From positions 1 through 31,948 of the forward strand of contig JASWJB010000413.1 of NCBI GenBank assembly GCA_032433595.1: a DNA stretch of 31,948 nt, written 5' to 3'. This document shows positions 24,001-31,948 of this stretch, in pieces. The stretch comes from Conoideocrella luteorostrata (Eukaryota > Ascomycota > Sordariomycetes > Hypocreales > Clavicipitaceae). Position numbers and translations under genes: made by a program. Each line of letters starts with the position of its first letter. Positions within the stretch are counted from its first letter, which is position 1. A model generated the notes under the pieces. That model was given only the letters and a program-made list of their open reading frames with translations. It searched no databases and was not told the origin of the DNA.

Positions 24001-24815
24001 GAATGTAAATTGAAACTGCGACATTGTGTGCTCTGTAGATCTCTTTCGCGACTGATTCGTTACCAACGTCTATTTGTAAAGCTACCAGGTAAGTGATTGG
24101 TCGCGACCACAAACTAGGCCAAGCATCTATTTCGCTGCCGACCAGCAAAGAAACGGATAGTTTCGTTTGAAACCAGCGCACGGTGGACAATTTATCCCAT
24201 AATTTAGCAGATAGATACCGCGACTTACATGCACAGTTGCCAAGGAAGGTCAAAGAAACTACTATGATATGTCGCGTTATGCTATCCTTCGTCATGGACT
24301 CTGTTTCAACCATGTTGGACGGGGCGGCTTCCAATAATACTTTCGCGATGCAAAAAAAAACTGTCATTCGTAGAACCAAAATAGGCACTAGAAGGTTGAT
24401 TGACATTTTTACTAAGATATTTCAACCGGAGTCTACTCGCTTTCGGCAGCTGCGGCCGGCTTTGGAGTGGCACATTCGAACAGCGCCTAGGCCGTGCAAA
24501 CAACTCTACTTTCCGCTTATAGTCTTTCTTGGAAACTTTATCACTTTCAAATCAAACCCTGGAGCTGCCGATGGATGCGGCATTTGTTTTGCACCCGGCA
24601 TTGTGACGCGCGGGCCAGAGGAAAAATGGCAGTGGGCATCCATTCCGGCCAAAGCAATTCGTCCGACATCGACCCCGTGAATAAGGAACAGCCTAGGACA
24701 ATTGGCCGGTTCTGCATCAGCCCTCCCCCCCCCCTCCCCCCTGGGCCAGCACGACAAGGAGCAACAAGAAAGCTGTACAATAAGGTTGCGGGTCTAAGCG
24801 TGTCCCTATTGAAGT
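21074..24815. other. Divergent 3.7-kb region with many palindromic elements
   Basis: No gene recognised. The largest open frame (22572-23372, plus, 266 codons) has no recognisable domain and two palindromic elements lie inside its last part, so I treat it as chance. A possible small minus-strand start near 24023 (MSQFQFTFKPTESAN followed by GTAAGT) has no second exon that I can find. TACTCCGTAC-type elements or half elements occur at 21952, 22388, 23311-23326, 23356-23365, 23617-23640, 23659 and 23775, the densest set in the window. A C-rich tract sits at 24725-24740. Confidence 0.5.
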
Positions 24816-27062
24816 ATGTCAGTGGCATACGAGCAGAGCAAGGTCAAGACCTGGCTCGACCAACTTCAATCAAGCAGCCAGGAACATGACCGACGAGAGG
24901 CCGCATCATTAAACCTTCAGTCGAATGTTACCACATCTGGAGGTGATCACTGGCCGCTACCTGAACACGATAACAAACATGAAACAGGGCCAAGAAGGGT
25001 GCACAAGCAAGGCCCTGGACGCTTCGACTCCAGCGAACAGTGCTTAGAAACCAATCCAGATGCAATCAGTAATAAGCAGCGACGTAAGGGGTCGATTTTA
25101 CCTTTATCTCGAAAGCGAACTAGATACAAATTGTCAGACAAAGCCTCCAATGAACGAGCACCTATATCTATTAATAGTATCCATGATGAAAACTCCCGAG
25201 AATATAAACGCAAAGCACGCCGCAAAACCCGACATGAGAGGTATGACGCAAAAGCCAACCCGAATAGTTATCAGGAATGCGAGGAGAAACATGCTCGTTT
25301 GCAAGAAAGCCACAGATCTCGTCATAAAAGGATATTAAAGTCTGGAAAGGAGGTGGTGAAGAATTTCACATCAGATTCAATCTGCAAGGAACATGTTACT
25401 GTAAGTCCTATTCCGGATAACCATACGGTAACTCTTGCTGAAGACTCAGATGAAGCCTCATATTTCCGAGAGCTACTCTTTCCAAGACTCAAAATCAAAT
25501 AACGATAGACGTATGTGACGGACACATCCTGCGCTTAGGGCATTATTGACTCGCATGGCACTGTAGTTACCGATCTGTCCTTTCACGATTTCGATTTAGG
25601 CCGTAGTGGTTCGAAAACGAGAAAAGCGCTCGTCGCTAATGATATTGATAATAGATATAGACGATCTAATAAACAACAAGATTCGAATCTCTTCGCCCTA
25701 GATTTAGGAGCAGATCAGAGAGCGTCCCATGCTAAAATGAGCTCCAAAGGTTCATTAATCAAGTCAGCGGCCAACAATGTCGTATCAAGTCCTCAAGAGC
25801 CTAATGTGCAAACCTTGGACAATCATTTCCAAAGTAAAACGGCATCGCCCCCGAAACAAACATTTTTAGTTGAGACTGCAAGTCAAGAGTCCAATGGCAG
25901 CAATTCTTTTCCTCATCAACCAAGTCTCCCGGGTCCGGTTGTTGCCGCCTGTCGCACCCCTCAAGTGCCTGGGCTCCACGACTCACGACACACGCAAAAG
26001 AGAACTTATGACACATACTCCATGTTACAAGAAGATTCAGACGATTGCATTGCCGAAATATTGAGAACCGGCGTATATGACGGCACGAGCATACCTCACG
26101 GGCGTATATGGGCATATCACAGCGGTTGTCTAGACAGATTATTTAACAGGCTTGATACGAAGCAGTCTGCCAATAAGTCTTATAACGACCGCGCCACGTA
26201 TAGGAGTTCGGGAAACTTCCATTCTCGAGATACGAGTTTCGCGCCCGAACCGCTTCATAATCTGTCGCCTTGCCCAACCCCTTTGGACCAGGGTATGGTC
26301 TATCTTGATCCAGAAGTTTGCCTGAAGTACGCAGACAGCCAATGGAACGCCAATAACTATGACGCAAGGGATCACATAAACGTATCTGAGGCGGCGCAGG
26401 TAAGCCCATTGAGCACGTTGTCGCGATATTTTGTTGGGCAGCCGCCTCGCCCACCGAGTCGCAACATGGGCCCCCTCAGCAGGGAGGCGCAGCACCGAGC
26501 ACCGGAGCAAATACCTAGTCTGGATAATATCCGGCGTGTCAACCAAGTTGGAACCACCAGGCATGCTCTTCGATTGAACTCTAACCATGGTGAGTTTGCA
26601 GGGGATAGGGCGTCTCAGTGTTTGAATGTACCGAAATCAGGACCGGAGACTTCGCACAGTGAACCTGTACGCTTCCAATTTGAGGCAGCAACTCAACCGC
26701 ATGACTATCAATGTATGGAGAGGCATGGTTCCGTTTCGTCGCAGAGCACGACCATACTTCATCATGCAATCCAGGACGTAAATCGTATCGACGATATTAA
26801 CCCCTGGTCTGTCTCGGGGGAGCCACATGGTATCGAGCATGAGGGGCTAGGGAACCTTGGTGGCTCTACTGTCGAGGTAACGCCGCCGGATGCTGGAGTA
26901 ACGCAGAGGCAAAAGTTTCGGCAGGGAGGACCCTTACGTATCTTCCCACTACACGAAAGTCAAGTTCCTTCTCGAGTATTACGAAAAGAATTTGTCGACA
27001 TTGATGATGATGACGAGGACGAGAGGGCCAAACCTTTCTGGAAACCATACTACTTGACATGA
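24816..27062 (+). CDS. Large disordered nuclear-type protein of unknown function
   Basis: Three exons: 24816-25400, 25450-25510 and 25567-27062, with GT-AG introns of 49 nt (donor GTAAGT) and 56 nt (donor GTATGT), giving 713 aa. The first exon alone would run past GTAAGT to a stop, and the last contains its own ATG at 25737, so a simple ORF search would split it in two; splicing keeps frame and the codons before 25737 are open. I do not recognise a family. The N-terminus (YEQSKVKTWLDQLQ) looks helical. Residues about 90-180 carry basic clusters (KQRRKG, SRKRTRYK, RKARRKTRHERY, RSRHKR), suggesting nuclear location or nucleic acid binding. The rest is Ser/Pro/Asn-rich with a folded-looking patch (DCIAEILRTGVYDG, WAYHSGCLDRLFNRL). 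It ends in an acidic run plus an aromatic tail, DIDDDDEDERAKPFWKPYYLT, which resembles a conserved terminal motif. Start confidence is moderate. Confidence 0.75.
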
Positions 27063-27349
27063 GATCACCAGTCTTTAGGTGCTCCAAAAACCGCCGTACC
27101 GAAACATGGTCTATTCCAGACATAGAGGCGGTTATCAATTCTTCATTACCTGCGAACATATTATTATTATTACTCGGGATGCAGCTCTACTGACGCCACG
27201 GCGTGACTCACACGCCGCCACACAAAGCACATCCGCAAATTTCTGTAACCCGGTACTGTTGGTCAATGTTCTCCGGCAGGGTACAGCCGGCATTTAATGT
27301 GTTTATGCCATCACAAGATAAGTCCATGAGGGACAATAAAAAAAAAATA
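27063..27349. other. Short convergent 3' region
   Basis: 287 bp between the stop codons of the 713-residue gene (plus) and the citrate-lyase-like gene (minus). It contains AT-rich words (TATTATTATTATT near 27160, A9 near 27337) suited to 3' end formation on either strand. No open frame of note. Confidence 0.6.
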
Positions 27350-28381
27350 TTACTCGGGCTCCTGACTGTTCCATTTGCTTCTCAAAGCATCCACATCAAA
27401 CCCGCACTGCTCTGCCTTGGCAACCACAGCACGAGCTTTGCCGACAACAGGCGCATCTATCATTTTCCCGTCCAAGGTCCAAGCCCCTCTACCCGACGAA
27501 GCAGCCTTGTCATCTGCGATGGCGACTCTGACAGCCCACTCAACCTCGTCTTGGCCAGGTGCAAACATGGCCTGTACAGTCTCGACTTGACTTGGGTGGA
27601 TGCATTGTTTCCCATTGAAACCCATTGATCTGCCGCCGGTACACTCTTCCTGAAGCGTCTTCAAGCCTTCCTCGCCGCGGAAGGACGTACACACAAGATC
27701 TATGGCACTAGGCAAAGCGGCGGCCTTGGCGGCGGTCACTATTGCCGAACGGGCATAGAGAAATTCGGTGAGGGACGGTGTTCGAGTGATGGATAAGTCA
27801 AGAGCAAAATCTTCTGCTGCAAAAATAAGACCGCTCAGTAAGGGAGATGCTCGGCAGATGCTGGTAAGATCCATGACAGCCCGAGCCGACTCAATGAGGG
27901 CAATGATCTTGATAGGATTGGTTGAATCATCTGCTTGCCGCTCGGGTGCAACATGACGGAGTACATCGGAGACAAAAGTCAAGTCTGCGGCTGACTCAAC
28001 TTTGGGAACCACAACCGCATCGACACGAGACGCCGACGCAAGGGCAGTCAAGTCGTCGAGGGCAAAAGGGGTGGAAACGGCATTAACACGAACAGCGAGC
28101 TCAGAGATGAATTCGGGGCGCGCCTTCAGAGACGACAGGTGAATTTTGAGTTGTTCTCTGGCGCTTTGCTTAAGAGATGGAGTCACTGAGTCTTCCAAAT
28201 CATATGTGACATTGTCCGAGGTCAAGCCCAGGGATTTGCTGAGCATTTTTTGCGAAGAAGCGGGAACTGACAAAGCCAATTAGCATTACCATAGCTAAAG
28301 AGGAGCCAAAAGATGAGCGTCACCATATAAGAGAGACCGGCGGAGGATGGACGTTGACCTTGCAGCAACGGCGGCGGCCAT
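27350..28381 (-). CDS. Citrate lyase beta-like protein (HpcH/HpaI aldolase family), probably mitochondrial
   Basis: Two exons: 28381-28324 and 28266-27350, with a 57-nt GT-AG intron; 324 aa. Residues 1-19 (MAAAVAARSTSILRRSLLY) look like a mitochondrial presequence. The TIM-barrel motifs are in order: LLYVPASSQKML, YDLEDSV (acidic pair), AVRVNAV (substrate Arg), VVVPKVESAADL, IIALIESARAVMDL (metal Glu), LIFAAEDFALDL (metal Asp), and SMGFNGKQCIHPSQV near the end. This is the CitE/CLYBL group, which acts on CoA thioesters such as malyl-CoA or citramalyl-CoA with Mg2+; animal CLYBL is a citramalyl-CoA lyase that protects B12 metabolism from itaconyl-CoA. Which thioester is used here cannot be read from sequence. 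It is not a subunit of a bacterial citrate lyase, since no partner genes are nearby. Metal-binding residues are intact. Confidence 0.93.
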
Positions 28382-29391
28382 GATGAGTGACCGTGGCGTA
28401 AGTAGCCGACGGTTACTCGATGTAAGTGGGCTGCGGACCAGTATCAGATGCGAATGCGATGAAGTGAAGACAGGATTTTATCTGGATGAGGCTGCTGGTA
28501 ACTATAGCGCAGATTTAGAATTTCACGGCAATTTTTGGGGCGCGGCGAGTCAATTGGATGTGTTTTGTGTGTATGATGAGCGACTATGCAGGATAAACAA
28601 TTGCGGCTATCAAGCTGCAAGTGGAAGTGACGTATTCCGGACTCTGTACGGAGTACTCCGTAGTTAGTTAACGTACAAATACACGTTCCGTACTCCGTAG
28701 TTATTCACTAGTTAACTGCGGAGTACGGAGTACTCCTGACAGCGTCGTGCCATTGATGATGAGCTGCTGGTAACTAGGAAGGTGCTCCAGTACTGTACCG
28801 CTGAGTAACTATGCGCTGCGTCGGATCATCTCATCTCCAGATCCGAGACACTCTGTCCTGGAGCTGACGTGGGTCCCTTTCCTCCGTGCCTGGAGCCTCG
28901 CTGGTACTAACGTCCAGGCTGGCCAATAAATAACCTTGACCAGGCATGACATGCTAGGATTCTCATAGTGTGGCCAAGGGAATTGCGGAGTACAATAGGG
29001 AATTCGACAGCTCACCACGTTCCGTGCTCCAGTCACTGCTTCGTGTCTGCGTGTGCCGCCCATCAACTTCAAACACCACCTGCTCTGTATGAAGAGTACA
29101 TTCTCGTGATCTATTGCCCCCTGCGAGTTATCTCCAGAGCCAGCTATCACTGCGCGAATCCCGTCGACCTCCTGATCCCCCTTTTTCGTCTGTGTCGCGC
29201 GGCCACCGCTTTCCCACGGTAGACCAACCTCGAAAGAAACGCATTTGCGACAACGACAACCACGCCTCGTCTCCGTTGAATAACGTATTTCAAACGGCGA
29301 GCCAGCATTCACTCCCCTTAAAAAACGAGGGGAACACGAAACCCAATCGGGGAGCAAACGAATAAAGACGTAAGGTTCCTAGTTTGGCAGG
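28382..29391. other. Divergent region between the citrate-lyase-like gene and TVP23
   Basis: About 1 kb holding both promoters. The middle (28646-28736) contains the strongest palindromic/inverted repeat of the window, listed separately. Open frames (28347-28667 plus, 28809-29357 minus, 28968-29222 plus) look like chance: none has a domain, and the first runs through the palindrome. Confidence 0.6.
28646..28736. repeat. Nested palindrome and inverted repeat of the TACTCCGTAC element
   Basis: TACGGAGTACTCCGTA at 28647-28662 is a perfect 16-bp palindrome. Downstream, CCGTACTCCGTAGTTA (28688-28703) and TAACTGCGGAGTACGG (28713-28728) are inverted copies matching at 15 of 16 positions around a 9-nt loop. 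A further CGGAGTACTCC follows directly (28726-28736). TAGTTA/TAACTA words accompany the copies. It could form a strong hairpin or cruciform, and could be a MITE-like remnant or a protein-binding palindrome. Confidence 0.85.
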
Positions 29392-30280
29392 ATGGAGGCA
29401 CAGCAACCGCAACCACAGCCGCAGGTTGTGCCTGGGACGCTGAGCTGGCGATTGAGTTCGCATCCCATTACACTCTTGACCTTTTTGGCCTTTAGAATAT
29501 GTGCGTTTCCTCGATACATGCATAGTGTTCCGAGGATTTTGAGAGCTAACGTTTCCCCAAAGCAAGCATACTGGTATACTTCTTCGGGTTATGGGTCAGC
29601 AGCAGCATGTGAGTAAATTTTTTTTGTTTGGGTCCGCCACGATCCATCCCTCCTGGAACATGCAGTTAATGTTTTCGTGTTAGGGTCATGATATTCATCA
29701 TTACTATCCTCCTGCTTGCCGCCGACTTCTACTACCTCAAGAACATTGCTGGCCGGAGACTTGTGGGACTGAGGTGGTGGAACGAGGTTGATCCGCAGTC
29801 GGGAGAATCGAAGTGGGTGTTTGAGTCGAGCGAGCCGGGCACCAAGGTGGTGAATGCTACGGACAGCAGATTCTTTTGGCTGTCGCTTTATGTACAACCT
29901 TTATTGTGGATCTTGCTGGCGGTTTTGGCAATTGTGAGGTTCCATTTCATGTGGCTGCCTCTTGTCTGTAAGTGCCCCCTGTGCCCCCTTTTGCCTTGCC
30001 TCGCTTTGTTGCACGAAAACACATTCTTCCGACTATGCTTTGTTGTGTAGCAGCGGGGATTTTCGTTCACGAGCAGGAGTCGAGAAGTAAACAACCAGCT
30101 TTGCTAACATGTCTCTTGCCAGTCATCGCCCTTGCCCTGACCATCATGAATACGCTGGCCTTCTCGCGATGCGATAAGTTCAGCCAGGCTTCCAATTTGG
30201 CGGGCAGTGCGTTGGGAACGACGAATTTGGCTGGGAGCATTGCATCGAACTTGGCTGGGCGGTGGTTCTCACGTGGCTGA
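29392..30280 (+). CDS. TVP23: Golgi apparatus membrane protein TVP23
   Basis: Four exons: 29392-29500, 29563-29608, 29684-29967 and 30123-30280; introns of 62, 75 and 155 nt, all GT-AG; 198 aa, the usual family length. After a Gln/Pro-rich N-terminus (about 1-17) there are hydrophobic segments at about 24-46 ([13 protein letters not shown] into [11 protein letters not shown]), 52-70 ([19 protein letters not shown]) and a longer pair at about 115-155 ([18 protein letters not shown], then [19 protein letters not shown]). Family hallmarks between them are [14 protein letters not shown] and WVFES. The tail has a repeated NLAGS/TNLAG motif. TVP23 lies in late Golgi membranes and helps vesicle traffic with Yip4/Yip5 partners in yeast; that role is from the family. 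The ATG at 29392 is the only start giving this N-terminus. Confidence 0.93.
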
Positions 30281-30646
30281 GCGAATGAGTGACTTGCTTT
30301 GCTTGTCAGCCAGGATGGGGGGCGAGAAGCTAGAGAATGGACTTCGATTTGGACGTCGGATCGAGGGGGGTTGTCGTGGTAGAAGAAATGGTCTGTTTCG
30401 TGTTTGGAGGTTAGAGCCAGCAAGGGAACTAGAGGCCATGATATGAGCTCTCATGTGTACATTACATCTACAATGATGAAAGATTTTCTTGAGATTCCGC
30501 AATATCGTCAGCAAATGATGTAATTAATGATGAGCTGCTGAAGCCGGAAGCTGTACAGAATAGTTAGTGTGTGTGCAATTGTGAATGTTATGCGAAATCA
30601 TAAAACGAAAGAAAAACTTCTGGTTCTGGTCTTTCGGTTGCCATCT

Positions 30647-30730
30647 AGACTGCCTCCAAGACTACCTCCAAGACTACCTCCAAGACTGACACCCAGACTG
30701 CCACCCAAACTGCCACCCAGACTGCTACCC
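30647..30730. repeat. Seven-copy 12-bp minisatellite
   Basis: Seven adjoining 12-bp units, consensus AGACTGCCNCCA/C, with a few substitutions and no length change. Because the unit is a multiple of three, one plus-strand frame reads RLPP repeats within a 63-codon open frame (30569-30760). No homology or splice context supports translation, so it is listed as a repeat. Confidence 0.9.
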
Positions 30731-31098
30731 CTAGGCATACAAGACAATGGCTTGACATGATGTCAATGTCAGGACCTCTAACCGCTCCTGTGCAGGCAAC
30801 CCAGGTGCGCAACTCGTATCGCATCCGTAAACCCAAAAAAGAGAAGCCAGGCCAGGCCAGGCCAGGGCAAGCCAAGCCACAGTCACGCGCCACCTATATT
30901 TATTTATACGTATGCTTCAGGGAACTGGTCACAATATCGAAAAAGAAGAAAAGAAAAGAAGAAAACGAAAAAGAAGGTAGAAAGTGAACAAACCTTGTGA
31001 ACAAGACCAACCCCAAATTCACCTAAGAGTGCTCTCCATCTCACAGGCCTTAGGATAATGGAGTAGCTAGAGCATATACTTACTGTACCTACTCAGTA

Positions 31099-31240
31099 GC
31101 TGACTGGCTGGCTGGCTGACTGACTGACTGACTGACTGACTGACTGACTGACTGGCTAACTGAATGACTAACTGAATGACTAACTGATTGACTGACTAAC
31201 TGACTGACTGACTGACTGACTAACTAACTAACGGACTGGC
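31099..31240. repeat. Degenerate (CTGA)n tetranucleotide array
   Basis: About 140 bp of 4-bp units, mostly TGAC with TGGC, TAAC and TGAA/TGAT variants interspersed. The phase is kept almost throughout, as expected from an old microsatellite accumulating point changes. Confidence 0.92.
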
Positions 31241-31948
31241 AACCAAGTCCCATTCTCAGCACGCTCTAGCAGCAGAATCACAGCGAAGGATAAGCTTGAA
31301 TGTAACAGAAATAGAAATGCCTGCGCATGAGCGGAACAGTTTAACGCATTATCCTGCTCCTCTTCCACCTCCATTCGCTGTACGTGTCGTCCGTGTGTTG
31401 CGGAGAAATCGATCTAGCAATACCGCTTTCCTGGTCACCCGTCCCTCTGCCCTCCCCTTCCTTATCCACGGCAGAGCTGCATGAAGGACGGACAGTGCGG
31501 CCATGTAAACAATTCTTTGGTGGAAAAATGGGCATCTAGGTCACTATCATTCGTCATACATGGCCGTGTTTTTTAGGTGCAACACCAACAGACTACTCCG
31601 TACAACGACAGCAATCCTGCCTGGTCCATGTTAGAGGCGGCATGGCAGAAGTAGTGCAGGTCAATTCAGCTAAAACGAGTGGTATCTTTATAATGCAAAG
31701 TAGCGCGAACCGCCATGCTGCGAGGCTCATTCATTCTCGTTGTGCGAGAAGCAGCACAGCATGTCTCACAATCCAACCAAGACAAAAGAGTAAAAGAAAA
31801 AGGTACAAGATGGGTGAAAGCTCAAGTCTGGTGGTCACATGGCATCAAAACATTTTCCTCCCTTCCTTCATTGGGTGAATTCACTCCTCTCTTGCAGTCT
31901 CATACAGATGGCATGCTCCCAGACATCAGATTGGGCGGTCCATAAATT

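Larger units (their letters stand above)
30281..31948. other. Right-hand intergenic region with two tandem repeats
   Basis: No recognisable gene to the end of the window. It includes 3' sequence of TVP23, a 12-bp minisatellite, a GCCAG repeat at 30848-30870 (CCAGGCCAGG words), an AAGAAA-rich stretch at 30938-30980, a tetranucleotide array and one TACTCCGTAC copy at 31594-31603. Open frames of 60-80 codons near the right edge show no family features. Confidence 0.55.

Noticed and set aside
23878..24066. Possible small minus-strand gene starting MSQFQFTFKPTESAN before GTAAGT
   Set aside because: The donor looks good but I could not find a matching downstream exon before stops, so there is no supportable model.
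24183..24680. Open frames on both strands (165 codons plus; 156 codons minus at 23936-24406)
   Set aside because: Composition is unlike a soluble or membrane protein family I know, the two overlap each other, and neither leads by a convincing splice into the 713-residue gene.
28347..28667. A 106-codon plus-strand open frame
   Set aside because: It begins antisense to the first exon of the citrate-lyase-like gene and ends inside the TACGGAGTACTCCGTA palindrome.

Overview
This is nuclear DNA of a filamentous ascomycete. Genes are split by short introns (46 to about 190 nt) with GT(A/R)NGT donors and CTRAY-type branch sites, the proteins match fungal families, and there are no bacterial operons or ribosome binding sites. 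Protein wording and intergenic texture suggest a Sordariomycete, probably Hypocreales; the order is inferred, not proven.

Layout. Positions 1-328 (minus) hold two unrelated gene fragments side by side: an internal piece of the AAA+ ATPase RVB1 and the signal-peptide/propeptide start of a sedolisin protease. Then come ten gene models: cytochrome c peroxidase CCP1 (2571-3834, minus); a C9orf78/Hep59/Tls1 splicing-factor homologue (6282-7474, plus); a C2H2-like plus RING-like zinc protein (8302-10070, minus); a degenerate metallo-beta-lactamase-fold protein (15081-16442, plus); a penta-EF-hand protein (16962-18047, minus); a ChaC-type gamma-glutamylcyclotransferase (18422-19368, plus); an RRM glycine/proline/glutamine-rich RNA-binding protein (20108-21073, minus); a 713-residue disordered protein of unknown function (24816-27062, plus); a mitochondrial citrate-lyase-beta-like protein (27350-28381, minus); and the Golgi membrane protein TVP23 (29392-30280, plus). 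Exons were rebuilt from splice signals and reading frame; every model keeps frame across all junctions.

From CCP1 to TVP23 the strands alternate strictly, so every neighbouring pair is either divergent or convergent. Convergent gaps are short (about 290-830 bp). Divergent gaps are mostly long (1.0, 2.4, 3.7 and 5.0 kb, with one of 374 bp). The genes are housekeeping functions (mitochondrial peroxide removal, glutathione turnover, RNA processing, Golgi traffic, calcium sensing) with no sign of a shared pathway, so this is not a metabolite cluster.

Most unusual points: the RVB1/sedolisin junction at the left edge; a 5-nt microexon in the ChaC gene, whose first intron also cannot be spliced canonically without damaging the YGSL substrate loop; a GC-AG intron in the zinc protein; loss of all the histidines of the metal motif in the lactamase-fold protein; and a recurring palindromic element (core TACTCCGTAC / GTACGGAGTA) scattered through the long intergenic regions, absent from exons and from the convergent gaps, which forms a large inverted repeat near 28.7 kb. 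I found no tRNA, rRNA, CRISPR array or intact transposon by eye.
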